A stretch of DNA of 64,000 nucleotides from VAZQ01 sp963739175 (lineage in GTDB: Bacteria > Pseudomonadota > Alphaproteobacteria > Rhizobiales > Xanthobacteraceae), in NCBI GenBank assembly GCA_963739175.1, contig CAVTZH010000001.1, positions 868,001-932,000 of the forward strand, read 5' to 3'. This document shows positions 39,667-48,420 of the stretch, one piece after another. Both the position numbers and the translations under genes were made by a program. The notes below the pieces were generated by a model that saw only the letters and a program-made list of their open reading frames with translations, made no database searches and had not been told where the DNA came from. Position 1 is the first letter of the stretch, and each line of letters opens with the position of its first letter.

Positions 39667-39954
39667 TTAATTCAAGGCTTTCGCTCGCCCTGGTACTCCG
39701 CGTCCCAGCGGCGGCGCGTCCGGCGCCTGGCGATCCAGCGATTCCCGGTATTTGAGGCACCCGCGCAGGAATTTTGGCCAGGGCGGGACCGCGATCGCGG
39801 GCTCGATCCGCTCGGGTAGCAGCCCCCACAGTTGCGGGTGGTGCCAGCAGAGGTCATGTCCGGTACTATCGCGGTGCGCGCGGATTCCCGCCCGCAGGCG
39901 CTTCACCTCCTCAACCAGCTGCTCGCGGTCCATCCGGGCCAGATCGTCGTCCAT
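39667..39954 (-). CDS. Small conserved hypothetical protein
   Basis: 95 residues from the ATG at 39954 (MDDDLARMDREQLVEEVKRL). It contains GIRAHRDSTGHDLCWHHPQL, with a Cys/His-rich centre that could bind metal, and LLPERIEPAIAVPPWPKFLR. Related short proteins with the HDLCWHHP-type block occur in relatives, but I know no function. It diverges from the MOSC gene 25 bases away. Confidence 0.6.
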   Translation of the reverse strand: MDDDLARMDREQLVEEVKRLRAGIRAHRDSTGHDLCWHHPQLWGLLPERIEPAIAVPPWPKFLRGCLKYRESLDRQAPDAPPLGRGVPGRAKALN

Positions 39955-39979
39955 TGAAATACTCGCTGACAGGTGTGTT

Positions 39980-40741
39980 TTGGCTACGGCAACGCTGCAA
40001 AGCATCTATCGGTTTCCGGTAAAGGGCCTCTCCCCCGAGCCGCTTCCGCGGGTGGCGCTGACGCCGGGGCAGACCGTCCCGGGCGACCGGCTCTACGCCA
40101 TCGAGAACGGCCCCTCCGGCTTCGACCCGGCGGCGCCGAAGCACCAGCCGAAGATGCGCTATCTCATGCTGATGCGGAACGAGCGGCTGGCGACGCTGCG
40201 CACCCGCTTTGACGACGCCACGCATACGCTCACCGTCGGCTACGACGGCCGCGAAGCCGCCCGCGGCGACCTCCGAACGGCCGACGGCCGCGCCGCGATC
40301 GAGCGATTCTTCGCGTCGTTCAGCGCCGCCGATCTGCGCGGACCGCCCAAGGTGCTGCATGCGCCGGGCTTCAGCTTCTCGGACGTCGCCGCCAAGGTCG
40401 TCTCGATCATCAATCTCGCGTCGGTCGCCGACCTCGAAAACTATGTCGGCGCGCCGATCGATCCGCTGCGCTTCCGCGCCAATCTCTACGTCACGGGCTG
40501 GCCGGCCTGGCAGGAGCTCGACATGGTCGGCCGCAAGCTTGCGATCGGCAACGGCGTTCACGTGAAGATCGTCAAGCGCATCGTGCGTTGCGCCGCCACC
40601 AATGTCGATCCAGCGACCGGCGCGCGCGATCTCGAAATCCCGAACACGCTGATGAAGACGTTCGGCCACGCCGACTGCGGCATCTATGCCGAGGTCGTTA
40701 CCGGCGGCGAAATCGCGCTCGGCGACACCTTGAGCGGATAA
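39980..40741 (+). CDS. MOSC domain-containing protein
   Basis: 253 residues from a TTG at 39980 (LATATLQSIYRFPVKGLSPE). No in-frame ATG or GTG gives the conserved beginning. The N-terminal beta-barrel (SIYRFPVKGLSPEPL) is followed by the MOSC domain, with PLRFRANLYVTGWPAWQELD and the conserved Cys in VRCAATNVDPATGARD. MOSC domains bind molybdopterin or a sulfur carrier and reduce or transfer sulfur-type substrates, as in the YcbX/mARC families. No molybdenum gene adjoins it. Confidence 0.85.
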   Translation: MATATLQSIYRFPVKGLSPEPLPRVALTPGQTVPGDRLYAIENGPSGFDPAAPKHQPKMRYLMLMRNERLATLRTRFDDATHTLTVGYDGREAARGDLRTADGRAAIERFFASFSAADLRGPPKVLHAPGFSFSDVAAKVVSIINLASVADLENYVGAPIDPLRFRANLYVTGWPAWQELDMVGRKLAIGNGVHVKIVKRIVRCAATNVDPATGARDLEIPNTLMKTFGHADCGIYAEVVTGGEIALGDTLSG

Positions 40742-40788
40742 CATAACACCGCCGAAAATCCGTTCCGGCTGAGGCAGTTAGCGGCCCA

Positions 40789-40816
40789 TTGAATCCGCGG
40801 CAGCGCGCCATACCTA
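40789..40816 (+). promoter_or_regulatory. Candidate sigma-70-type promoter for a small RNA
   Basis: TTGAAT at 40789-40794, a 16-base spacer and TACCTA at 40811-40816. Transcription would begin near 40822 and run into a structured C-rich segment ending in a terminator. Confidence 0.4.
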
Positions 40817-40821
40817 AGAGT

Positions 40822-40923
40822 CCAGGCGTGCTGGGCGATCCCCATCCCCCCGATATCCCCCGTCGCCCAGCGGCGTAAGCCTGATGGACCCCAAGCGGCG
40901 AAAGCCGTCTTGGGGTCTTTTTT
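40822..40923 (+). ncRNA. Candidate small regulatory RNA, about 100 nt
   Basis: After a promoter-like pair comes CTGGGCGA (40831-40838) and its complement TCGCCCAG (40863-40870), closing a 24-base loop made mainly of three C runs. A strong terminator hairpin with a T run follows. C-rich loops of this kind pair with ribosome-binding sites in several alphaproteobacterial sRNAs. It does not overlap a coding frame. It could also be only the untranslated end of the MOSC gene, 80 bases upstream. Rfam was not searched. Confidence 0.5.
40887..40923 (+). terminator. Rho-independent terminator
   Basis: GACCCCAAG-CGGC / GCCG-T-CTTGGGGTC with a GAAA loop, then a run of seven T. It ends the candidate sRNA (or the MOSC transcript) just before the converging metW stop. 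Confidence 0.85.
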
Positions 40924-40934
40924 GCGGGACGTTT

Positions 40935-41630
40935 CTAGCTTGAGGCGCGGTGCGCCGCGGACGACGCGCCGTTGCGGCTGAGCAGAAACACCGCCTGCTC
41001 GCCGAACAGATTCCAGAACCACCACGGGACCTTCAGCCGGATCGGCGCGCCCCAGGCGTTGAGCGCCACCGAGCGGTCCATCTTGGCGCCGACCACTTCG
41101 CACAACTCGCGGAAGTCCTTGATGGTGCAGAAGTGGATGTTGGGCAAATCCCACCAGGCATAGGGCAGATTGTCGGTGCGCGGCATGTGCCCCCCGAACA
41201 GGATCTGCAGGCGGATGCGCCAATGGCCGAAATTCGGGAACGACACGATCGCGTGCCGGCCGATGCGCAGCATGTGCTCGAGCACCACGCGCGGCTGGCG
41301 CGTCGCCTGCAGCGTCTGCGAGAGGATCACGTAGTCGAAGGCGTCGTTCGGATAGTCCGACAGGTCGGTGTCGGCGTCGCCCTGGATCACCGCGAGGCCC
41401 TTGGCGACGCCTTCGTTCACGCCCTCGCGCGACAGCTCGATCCCGCGGCCGTCGACATTGCGCGTCTCCGCGAGCAGCCGCAGCAGTTCGCCGTCGCCGC
41501 AGCCGATGTCGAGCACCTTGGCGCCGCGCTCGACCATGTCGGCGACCACCAGCAAGTCGACGCGGGCGCCGCCGGGCATACGCGCGGCTTCGGCCATCGT
41601 GAGGTCGCGTTTGAGGCGGGACAGCATCAT
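40935..41630 (-). CDS. metW: Methionine biosynthesis protein MetW
   Basis: 231 residues from the ATG at 41630, which overlaps the metX stop. Methyltransferase-like motifs: VLDIGCGDGELLRLLAETRN, GRGIELSREGVNEGVAKGLA, VIQGDADTDL, YVILSQTLQATRQPRVVLEH. The SFPNFGHWRIRLQILFGGHM and LPYAWWDLPNIHFCTIKDF blocks are typical of MetW. In related bacteria MetW works with MetX in homoserine acylation. The overlap shows that the two are co-translated. Confidence 0.95.
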   Translation of the reverse strand: MMLSRLKRDLTMAEAARMPGGARVDLLVVADMVERGAKVLDIGCGDGELLRLLAETRNVDGRGIELSREGVNEGVAKGLAVIQGDADTDLSDYPNDAFDYVILSQTLQATRQPRVVLEHMLRIGRHAIVSFPNFGHWRIRLQILFGGHMPRTDNLPYAWWDLPNIHFCTIKDFRELCEVVGAKMDRSVALNAWGAPIRLKVPWWFWNLFGEQAVFLLSRNGASSAAHRASS

Positions 41631-42814
41631 CGGCGCTGCGCGGTGGGAAGCCCGCGCGCCCTGGCTGCGCCCTCGAGGAAGCCGCGCACGATGGCGAACA
41701 GCTCCGGCTCTTCGAGCAGGAAGGCGTCGTGACCCTTGTCGGTGACGATCTCGGCGAACGACACCCGCGCGCCGCCGGCATTGAGCGCATGCACGATGGC
41801 GCGGGATTCCGACGTCGGGAACAGCCAGTCGGAGGTGAACGAGACCACGCAGAAGCGCGTCGGGCTTTGCTTCCACGCATTGGCGAGCACGCCCTCGTAG
41901 TCGGCGGCGAGATCGAAATAGTCCATCGCGCGCGTGAGATAGAGATAGGAATTGGCGTCGAAGCGCTCGACGAACGAGATGCCTTGGTGGCGCAAATAGC
42001 TTTCCACCTGAAAATCGGCATCGAACGAGAACGTCGGGTTGTCGCGATCCTGGAAGCGGCGGCCGAACTTCCGGTGCAGCGCCGCGTCCGAGAGATAGGT
42101 GATGTGCGCGCCCATGCGCGCGACCGCAAGCCCTTTGCGCGGATCCCTGCGTTCGGCGAAATAGCGCCCCTTGCACCATTCCGGATCGGCCATGATGGCC
42201 TGACGGCCGACCTCGTGGAACGCGATATTCTGCGCGGAGTGGCGCGTCGACGCCGCGAGCGGCAGCGCGGAGAACACGCGCTCGGGATAGCTCGCGGTCC
42301 ATTGCAGCACCTGCATGCCGCCCATGGAGCCGCCGGCGACGGAGAACAGCGAAGCGATGCCGAGATGATCGAGCAGCATCGCCTGCGCGCGCACCATGTC
42401 GCGGATGGTGATGACCGGAAAATCCAGGCCCCACGGCGCGTCGGTCTGCGGATTCGTCGACGCCGGACCGGACGAGCCCATGCACGCGCCGATGACGTTC
42501 GGGCAGATCACAAAATAGCGCTCGGTGTCGATCGGGCGGCCGGGCCCGACCATCGTCTCCCACCAACCGGCTTTTCCGGTGACCGGGTGAACATTGGCGA
42601 CGTGCTGGTCGCCGGTGAGCGCGTGGCAGATCAGCACCGCGTTGGTGCGGTCGGCATTCAGCGTGCCGTAGGTCTGGTAGGCGATCTGAAACGGCGCGAG
42701 GTCGACGCCGGCGTCGAGCCGCAGCGGCTTGTCCGGACCAAAACGAACGACGTGGGAATGCGGCTCATCGGCCTCACGCACACGATCCACGGGAGCAAGC
42801 ACGGCCTCGACCAT
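41627..42814 (-). CDS. metX: Homoserine O-acetyltransferase MetX
   Basis: 395 residues. Alpha/beta-hydrolase fold with the nucleophile in SVAGGSMGGMQVLQW, early LAPFQIAYQTYGTLNADRTN, GACMGSSGPASTNPQTDAPW, and late catalytic Asp and His regions (SDWLFPTSES, KGHDAFLLEEPE). It acylates homoserine at the first committed step of methionine synthesis; whether it uses acetyl- or succinyl-CoA cannot be told by eye. ATG at 42814. metW follows with a four-base overlap. A promoter and a leader of about 125 bases lie upstream. Confidence 0.96.
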   Translation of the reverse strand: MVEAVLAPVDRVREADEPHSHVVRFGPDKPLRLDAGVDLAPFQIAYQTYGTLNADRTNAVLICHALTGDQHVANVHPVTGKAGWWETMVGPGRPIDTERYFVICPNVIGACMGSSGPASTNPQTDAPWGLDFPVITIRDMVRAQAMLLDHLGIASLFSVAGGSMGGMQVLQWTASYPERVFSALPLAASTRHSAQNIAFHEVGRQAIMADPEWCKGRYFAERRDPRKGLAVARMGAHITYLSDAALHRKFGRRFQDRDNPTFSFDADFQVESYLRHQGISFVERFDANSYLYLTRAMDYFDLAADYEGVLANAWKQSPTRFCVVSFTSDWLFPTSESRAIVHALNAGGARVSFAEIVTDKGHDAFLLEEPELFAIVRGFLEGAARARGLPTAQRR

Positions 42815-42944
42815 TCTCCGACACCTTGTCAGCCACCGCCTTGTAAGGCGGGCCGGTTAACCATCGGATATTAGCGCAACGCCCTCGCTCGACCGAAGCT
42901 TGTGGCGGACATCCATGCCGGACGGCTGGCATGGCAGTCGGGGT

Positions 42945-42972
42945 TAGATAGGGGTCTGCCCAAATCTGTCAA
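42945..42972 (-). promoter_or_regulatory. Promoter of metXW
   Basis: On the minus strand: TTGACA (42967-42972), a 16-base spacer, TATCTA (42945-42950). Transcription from about 42938 gives a leader of roughly 125 bases before metX, containing a hairpin (CCGCCTTACAAGGCGG) near the start codon. Confidence 0.6.
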
Positions 42973-43045
42973 TGTTTTCTTTGATTTCCGCCCCACCCGA
43001 CCCTATCAATGTCCGCGCATTGATGACCGTTTGAACGGCGTAACC

Positions 43046-43897
43046 ATGGCCAAAAAGCCCGATACCGCACCTCCGTCGCTCGCGGACCTGCGCCGCGAGA
43101 TCGACCGTATCGACGAGTCCATGCATGGGCTCTTGATGGAGCGCGGCGACATCATCGACCGGCTGATTTCGGTGAAGCAGACGCAGGAAACGGGCTCGGC
43201 GTTCCGGCCCGCGCGCGAGGCCGACATGATGCGCCGGCTGGTCCAGCGCCACAAAGGCATCCTGCCGCTCGATACCGCCGAGGGCATCTGGCGCGTCATC
43301 ATCTCGACCTTCACCTTTGTGCAGGCGCCGTTCGCCGTGCATGCCGATCTCTCCGCCGGTGACGCCCATATCCGCGACAGCGCGCGCTTCCACTTCGGGT
43401 TCACCGTGCCGTTCGTCGCCCATATGGGCGCGGCCAGCGTGGTCGAGGCGGTGTCGGAATCGAAAGGCGATCTCGGCCTGGTGCCGGCCTTTGCGGTGGC
43501 CGGCGCCGGCGCCTGGTGGAGCGCGCTCGAGTTCGATTCCGCGCCGAAGATCATCGCGCGGCTGCCGTTCGTCGATCGCGCCGACCATCCGGCGGCGATC
43601 CCGGTGTTCGTGATCTCGCGCGCGGCCCCCGACGCGATGGTGCGCGAGGTATCGATGTGGAGCGTGCGCGTCGCCGGCTGGAGCGCCAAGGCCGCCAAGG
43701 CGGTCGCGCCCATCGCGGAAGTGATCGCCGTGCCGGACAATGCCTTCGACGGCGCCGCGCTGCTGGTCTCGATCCCCCATGGCGGGGAGCTCGCAGCCGT
43801 CAACGACGCCCTTGTTAAGGCCGGAGCAACCGTGCGCGCCACGGCCCTCGTCGGGAGCCACGCGACCCGCTATAGGGTCCCGGCCAAGGGGGCCTGA
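43046..43897 (+). CDS. Chorismate mutase with C-terminal extension
   Basis: 283 residues from the ATG at 43046. The first 90 residues are an AroQ-type chorismate mutase: SLADLRREIDRIDESMHGLL, ERGDIIDRLISVKQTQE, FRPAREADMMRRLVQRHKG. This converts chorismate to prephenate. The remaining 190 residues (FGFTVPFVAHMGAASVVEAV, DLGLVPAFAVAGAGAWW) look like a partial prephenate-dehydratase or periplasmic-binding-like fold, without an obvious catalytic TRF motif. hisC and tyrA follow on the same strand, as expected for aromatic amino acid synthesis. Confidence 0.88.
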   Translation: MAKKPDTAPPSLADLRREIDRIDESMHGLLMERGDIIDRLISVKQTQETGSAFRPAREADMMRRLVQRHKGILPLDTAEGIWRVIISTFTFVQAPFAVHADLSAGDAHIRDSARFHFGFTVPFVAHMGAASVVEAVSESKGDLGLVPAFAVAGAGAWWSALEFDSAPKIIARLPFVDRADHPAAIPVFVISRAAPDAMVREVSMWSVRVAGWSAKAAKAVAPIAEVIAVPDNAFDGAALLVSIPHGGELAAVNDALVKAGATVRATALVGSHATRYRVPAKGA

Positions 43898-43965
43898 CCA
43901 CCGCGTTGAACCTCCCAGGCACCTCCTCCTACTGAGGTAGGTTGAGACCACTGGAAGACTGGAAA

Positions 43966-45078
43966 ATGACCGCCAACAGGCCACAACCGCGGCCCGAACC
44001 ACGCCCTGGCGTGCTCGACCTGGAGCCTTACGTTCCCGGCAAGAGCGGCGCGCCTGGCGTCGCGCGCGTGTTCAAGCTGTCGGCCAATGAGACGCCGCTC
44101 GGGCCGAGCCCGAAGGCGATCGAGGCGTTCCGGTCGGTCGCCGGCCACCTCGAGGATTATCCCGAAGGCACCGCCCGGCTGCTGCGCGAAGCCATCGGCA
44201 AGCAATATGGGCTCGATCCTGCGCGCATCATCTGCGGCGCCGGCTCCGACGATCTCCTGAATCTGATTGGCGACGCCTACCTCAAGGACGGCGACGAAGC
44301 GATCTACCCCAAGCACGGCTTCCTGGTTTACCCGATCGCGACGCTCGGTTCCGGCGCGACACCAATCGTCGCCGAGGAAAAGGAGCATACCGCCGACGTC
44401 GATGCGATCCTCGCCAAGGTGAGCGATCGCACCAAGGTGGTGTGGATCGCCAACCCTAACAATCCGACCGGCACTTATATTCCGTACGACGAGTTGAAGC
44501 GCCTTCAGCGCTCGCTGCCGCCGCATGTGCTGCTGGTCGTCGACGCCGCCTACTCGGAATACGTCCGGCGCAACGACTACGACGCCGGCATCGAGCTGGT
44601 CGCGACCTGCAACAATGTCGTGATGACGCGCACGTTCTCGAAGATCTACGGGCTCGCGGCGCTGCGGGTCGGCTGGATGTACGGCCCCGCGCACGTCATC
44701 GACGTGATCAACCGCATCCGCGGGCCGTTCAATGTCAACACGCCGGCGATGATGGCCGCGATCGCGGCGATCAACGACACCGCGCATATGGAAATGGCGC
44801 GCGCCCACAACGAGCAATGGCTCGCCTGGCTGACCGACGAGGTGCGCAAGCTCGGCCTCAAGGTGACGCCGAGCGCCGCCAACTTCCTGCTGATCCACTT
44901 CCCGAAGACCAAGGGCAAGACGGCGGCGGAGGCCGATGACTTCCTCGCCAGCCGCGGCTTGATCCTGCGCCGCGTCTCCTCCTATCACCTGCCCGATTGC
45001 CTGCGCCTGACCGTGGGCCTCGAGGAGCCGAACCGGCTGGTGGTCAAGGCGCTCGCCGAGTTCATGGGACGCAAGTGA
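43966..45078 (+). CDS. hisC: Histidinol-phosphate / aromatic aminotransferase HisC
   Basis: 370 residues from the ATG at 43966; a TTG at 43942 is possible. Fold-type I aminotransferase: KLSANETPLGPSPKAIEAF, YPEGTARLLREAIGKQYGLD, WIANPNNPTGTYIPYDELKR, DAAYSEYV, and the PLP lysine in TRTFSKIYGLAALRVGW. The C-terminal Arg region reads LPDCLRLTVGLEEPN. It transfers amino groups in histidine synthesis and, given its place between chorismate mutase and tyrA, probably also in tyrosine and phenylalanine synthesis. Confidence 0.94.
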   Translation: MTANRPQPRPEPRPGVLDLEPYVPGKSGAPGVARVFKLSANETPLGPSPKAIEAFRSVAGHLEDYPEGTARLLREAIGKQYGLDPARIICGAGSDDLLNLIGDAYLKDGDEAIYPKHGFLVYPIATLGSGATPIVAEEKEHTADVDAILAKVSDRTKVVWIANPNNPTGTYIPYDELKRLQRSLPPHVLLVVDAAYSEYVRRNDYDAGIELVATCNNVVMTRTFSKIYGLAALRVGWMYGPAHVIDVINRIRGPFNVNTPAMMAAIAAINDTAHMEMARAHNEQWLAWLTDEVRKLGLKVTPSAANFLLIHFPKTKGKTAAEADDFLASRGLILRRVSSYHLPDCLRLTVGLEEPNRLVVKALAEFMGRK

Positions 45079-45127
45079 TGGAGCTCGGGAGAGTTTTGTG
45101 CGAGATCGGGCGGCAAGCACGGTCTGC

Positions 45128-45224
45128 TCCCTCTCCCATGGGGAGAGGGGTGGGGTGAGGGGGTACGCCCTCTCGATAGGTTCGAACCCCCTCACCCTAA
45201 CCCTCTCCCCTACGGGGAGAGGGG
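45128..45224. repeat. Intergenic palindromic repeat, family E
   Basis: CCCTCTCCCATGGGGAGAGG and CCCTCTCCCCTACGGGGAGA are each self-complementary, and GGTGAGGGGGT / ACCCCCTCACC pair across the element. The same CCCTCTCC-type arms occur in the element at 51654-51808. Confidence 0.75.
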
Positions 45225-45258
45225 ACATATCCGTCGCGTCGACAGGTTTGTGCATCTC

Positions 45259-46227
45259 ATGACGAACAAGACAGTATTGTTCGACCGCCTGGCGCTGATC
45301 GGCGTCGGCCTGATCGGCTCTTCGATCGCGCGCGCCGCGCGCGAGCAGGGCGTCGTGAAGGAGATCGTCGCCACCGCGCGCTCGGAAGCGACACGCAAGC
45401 GCGTGGTCGAGCTCGGCTTCGCCGACAAGGTGGTCGCCACCAACGCCGAGGCGGCGAAGGGCGCCGACCTCGTGATCGTCTGCATTCCGGTCGGCGCGTG
45501 CGGCGCGGTGGCGGCCGAGATCGGTCCGCACCTCAAGGCCGGCGCCACCGTCTCCGACGTCGGCTCGGTGAAGGGCTCCATCGTTCGCGATATGGGGCCT
45601 CACCTGCCCGCCGGCGTGCACTTCGTGCCGGCGCATCCCGTGGCCGGCACCGAATACTCCGGCCCCGACGCCGGCTTCGCCGAGCTGTTCGTCAACCGCT
45701 GGTGCATCCTGACGCCGCCCGAGGGCACGAGCCCGGAAGCGACCGAGCGGCTCGCCGCGTTCTGGCGGTCGTTCGGCGCCAAGGTCGAAACCATGACCGC
45801 CGACCACCACGACCTGGTGCTGGCGGTGACCAGCCACCTGCCGCATCTGATCGCCTACACCATCGTCGGCACCGCCTTCGAGCTGCGCGAGGTCACGCAG
45901 AACGAGGTGCTGAAATTCTCCGCCGGCGGCTTCCGCGATTTCACCCGCATCGCCTCGTCCGATCCGACCATGTGGCGCGACATCTTCCTCGCCAACAAGG
46001 ACGCGGTGCTGGAGATGCTCGGCCGCTTCAGCGAGGATGTCTCTGAATTGACGCGCGCCATAAGACGCGGCGACGGCGACGCGCTGTTCGAGATTTTCAC
46101 GGAACGCCGCGCCATCCGCCGCAGCATCGTCGAGATGGGCCAGGATTCCCCCGCGCCGGATTTCGGGCGCCCGCATCCGGGATTGCCGGCGGACGCGCTG
46201 CCGCGGCCGTATGCGGACAAGGACTAG
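45259..46227 (+). CDS. tyrA: Prephenate/arogenate dehydrogenase TyrA
   Basis: 322 residues from the ATG at 45259 (GTG at 45250 is an alternative). NAD-binding motif LALIGVGLIGSSIARAAREQ at the N-terminus, then VIVCIPVGACGAVAAEIGPH, HFVPAHPVAGTEYSGPDAG with the catalytic His, and TADHHDLVLAVTSHLPHLIA. It oxidatively decarboxylates prephenate or arogenate in tyrosine synthesis. It follows hisC after a repeat element, so co-transcription is likely but may be weakened by the palindrome. Confidence 0.95.
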   Translation: MTNKTVLFDRLALIGVGLIGSSIARAAREQGVVKEIVATARSEATRKRVVELGFADKVVATNAEAAKGADLVIVCIPVGACGAVAAEIGPHLKAGATVSDVGSVKGSIVRDMGPHLPAGVHFVPAHPVAGTEYSGPDAGFAELFVNRWCILTPPEGTSPEATERLAAFWRSFGAKVETMTADHHDLVLAVTSHLPHLIAYTIVGTAFELREVTQNEVLKFSAGGFRDFTRIASSDPTMWRDIFLANKDAVLEMLGRFSEDVSELTRAIRRGDGDALFEIFTERRAIRRSIVEMGQDSPAPDFGRPHPGLPADALPRPYADKD

Positions 46228-46367
46228 CGTAGCTAGTGTGGCCGCACACCTATAAACGCGCCGATTCCGAAAGGCCGCCTTCGGGGCGAAGGCGACATGG
46301 GAGCGGAAGACATGGGAGCGGCAAGATGGGCGATACCGGTCTTATGGAGAATCAGAGCGCGAGCCGA

Positions 46368-47345
46368 CTATTCCACCTTGATGTTGGCCGTCCGGATCAC
46401 CTTGGCCCACTTCTCGGTTTCTGCGGCGATGAACTTGCCGAAGTCAGCGGCTGAGCTTTCGAACACAATGGTTCCCAGATCGGCGATGCGCGCTTTGATC
46501 TTAGGATCGGCAAGCCCTGCATTGATCTCTCTGTTGAGTGTTTCGACGATCGCGGCGGGGGTGTTCTTTGGCACCCCAACTCCCTGCCAAGCGTAGGCAT
46601 CATAGCCTGGGACGAATTCGCCAATCGACGGAACATCCGGCAGGAATGGTGAGCGCGTTGCGGAGGTCACGGCTAGCGCGCGAAGTTTGCCCGCCCGTAT
46701 GTGCGGGAGCGAAGTCGATAGATTATCGAACATGACCGGGACCTGTCCGGCGAGAAGGTCGCTGAGCGCCGGCGGCCCGCCGCGGTACGGCACGTGCAGC
46801 ATGTCCACGCCGGCCATCGCCTTGAACAGCTCGCCGTAAAGATGCTGCGCGCTTCCGACACCTCCCGACGCCATATTGATTTTTCCAGGGCTGGTCTTCA
46901 CATAGGCGATGAATTCCGGGACCGTCTTCGCTGGGAACGACGGGTGCACGGCCAGAACTCCGATCCCGCGGGTGGCGCTTGCAACCGGCACGATATCGCG
47001 GAGGAAATCAAAATTGAGTTTGTCGTAGAGCGTCGCGTTGATCGCGTTGGATAGCGAGATTTGAAGAATTGTGTAGCCATCAGGAGGCGCCTTGGCGACG
47101 GCCTCGGTTCCGATATTACTGCCCGCGCCGGGTCGATTCTCGACGACGAACGGTTGGCCAAGTCGGCCCGACAACCATTGACCCATAAGGCGTGCTATGA
47201 CGTCAGTCGAGCCGCCCGGCGGCCACGGATTGACATAGCGCACCGGCCGCGTCGGATAGGTCTGGGCACTTGCGACGCGCGAGGTTGTCGGCAGCACGAC
47301 CGCACCTGCCATCAGATGCAAGAATGATCGACGTGGAAGTTTCAT
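46368..47345 (-). CDS. Tripartite tricarboxylate transporter (Bug/TctC) receptor, Tat-type signal
   Basis: 325 residues. The N-terminus MKLPRRSFLHLMAGAVVLPT resembles a Tat signal. The mature part shows YPTRPVRYVNPWPPGGSTDV, VVENRPGAGSNIGTEAVAKA, DGYTILQ, VDMLHVPYRGGPPALSDLLA and VGVPKNTPAAIVETLN, the classic Bug family. It binds a small carboxylate in the periplasm. It belongs to a different subgroup from the receptors at 15318 and 35706. A second receptor and a LysR regulator follow upstream. Confidence 0.92.
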   Translation of the reverse strand: MKLPRRSFLHLMAGAVVLPTTSRVASAQTYPTRPVRYVNPWPPGGSTDVIARLMGQWLSGRLGQPFVVENRPGAGSNIGTEAVAKAPPDGYTILQISLSNAINATLYDKLNFDFLRDIVPVASATRGIGVLAVHPSFPAKTVPEFIAYVKTSPGKINMASGGVGSAQHLYGELFKAMAGVDMLHVPYRGGPPALSDLLAGQVPVMFDNLSTSLPHIRAGKLRALAVTSATRSPFLPDVPSIGEFVPGYDAYAWQGVGVPKNTPAAIVETLNREINAGLADPKIKARIADLGTIVFESSAADFGKFIAAETEKWAKVIRTANIKVE

Positions 47346-47460
47346 GGGTTCGTTCCTGCATCCTCGGACGCTGAAGTATTTAGCTGGCTTTGCGGGCTCG
47401 AAGGTTGCTGCGCCTTGATGCCGGAATTTTCACTACCTTGCCTCACATCTCGGTTTGATT

Positions 47461-48420
47461 TCACTCAGCCTTAATGTTCGCTGCTTTGATGATCGGCCAC
47501 CATTTCGCGATCTCCGCCCTTTGCAAGGCGCCAAGCGCTTCCGCCGTTTGTTGCTCGCGTGGTGGAATTTCGAGCCCGAGTTCCGCGAAGCGATTGGTGA
47601 CAGCCGGATTAGCCAGAGCATCCATGGCAGCGGCACTGAGCCTCGCAATGACATCTTTAGGCGTGCCCTTCGGTACCCACAGACCGTACCACATCGACAT
47701 GTGAAAGCCTGGCAGGCCCGCCTCATCGACAGTGGGGATATCGGGCGCTGAGGGCAGTCGCGACTTGGCGGTGACGGCATAGGCCTTGATGCTGCCGGCG
47801 CGCACTTGGTTCATCGAATTCGACGCCTGATCAACAATAAGGTCGATCTGACCGGCCATCAGATCAGTCATAGCTGGGCCGGTGCCGCGATACGGCACCA
47901 ATGGAAAGCGAGTCCCGGTCATCTTCTGGAAAAAGACGCCGCTGATGTGCGTTCCGGAGCCGGCTCCGGCGGTCCCGGCCGTCACCTTATCCGGGTTGCT
48001 CTTCACCCACGTTATCAACTCCTGGAGATTGCTTGCTGGCACCCCCGTTCTGGAGACGATCAGCATCGGATTGCTGGGCAACAGCGCGACCGGCTCCAGG
48101 TCTCTCAACAAGTCGTATGGCAGGTCGTAGACTGCACCGTTGGCGACATGCGTGTTCCAATGGCCAATGCTAACCGTATGGCCATCGGGCGCTGCCCGGG
48201 CGACGCGGCCCACGCCGACGGAGCCAGATGCGCCAGTGACGGTCTCGATCAACACGGGCTGTCCAAGTGCCCGCCTCATCGGCTCGCTCAGGACACGCGC
48301 CATTGCGTCGAGCGGCCCGCCCGCCGCGAAAGGCACAACGAAAGTGATCGGACGCGACGGATAGGTTTGTGCATTTGCGCTCGCGAAACTTCCCAAGATG
48401 GCAATTGATACGATCGCCAA
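47461..48420 (-). CDS. Tripartite tricarboxylate transporter (Bug/TctC) receptor
   Basis: 319 residues if read from the TTG at 48420; blocks YPSRPITFVVPFAAGGPLDA, GSVGVGRVARAAPDG, FPLVPYRGTGPAMTDLMAGQ and LWVPKGTPKDVIARLSAAA define the Bug family. A better start is the ATG at 48436, with AGGAGGGAAAC before it. It is out of frame by one base; removing one base at about 48423 gives MRKLQLAIVSIAILGSFASA, a normal signal peptide. This is another probable indel. It is divergent from the LysR gene, its probable regulator. Confidence 0.9.
   Translation of the reverse strand: MAIVSIAILGSFASANAQTYPSRPITFVVPFAAGGPLDAMARVLSEPMRRALGQPVLIETVTGASGSVGVGRVARAAPDGHTVSIGHWNTHVANGAVYDLPYDLLRDLEPVALLPSNPMLIVSRTGVPASNLQELITWVKSNPDKVTAGTAGAGSGTHISGVFFQKMTGTRFPLVPYRGTGPAMTDLMAGQIDLIVDQASNSMNQVRAGSIKAYAVTAKSRLPSAPDIPTVDEAGLPGFHMSMWYGLWVPKGTPKDVIARLSAAAMDALANPAVTNRFAELGLEIPPREQQTAEALGALQRAEIAKWWPIIKAANIKAE

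Noticed and set aside
39655..39685. Sigma-32-like promoter (CTTGAA...CCATCC) for clpB
   Set aside because: The spacing is short, it lies about 180 bases upstream inside another gene, and the -10 match is poor.
42815..42944. SAM-II riboswitch before metX
   Set aside because: The leader lacks the conserved GATTT...GCTAAA core that I would expect; only a hairpin and some local similarity are present.
43870..46176. Long open frame on the minus strand antisense to hisC and tyrA
   Set aside because: It mirrors two well-conserved genes and shows the composition expected of an antisense GC-rich frame; no family features.
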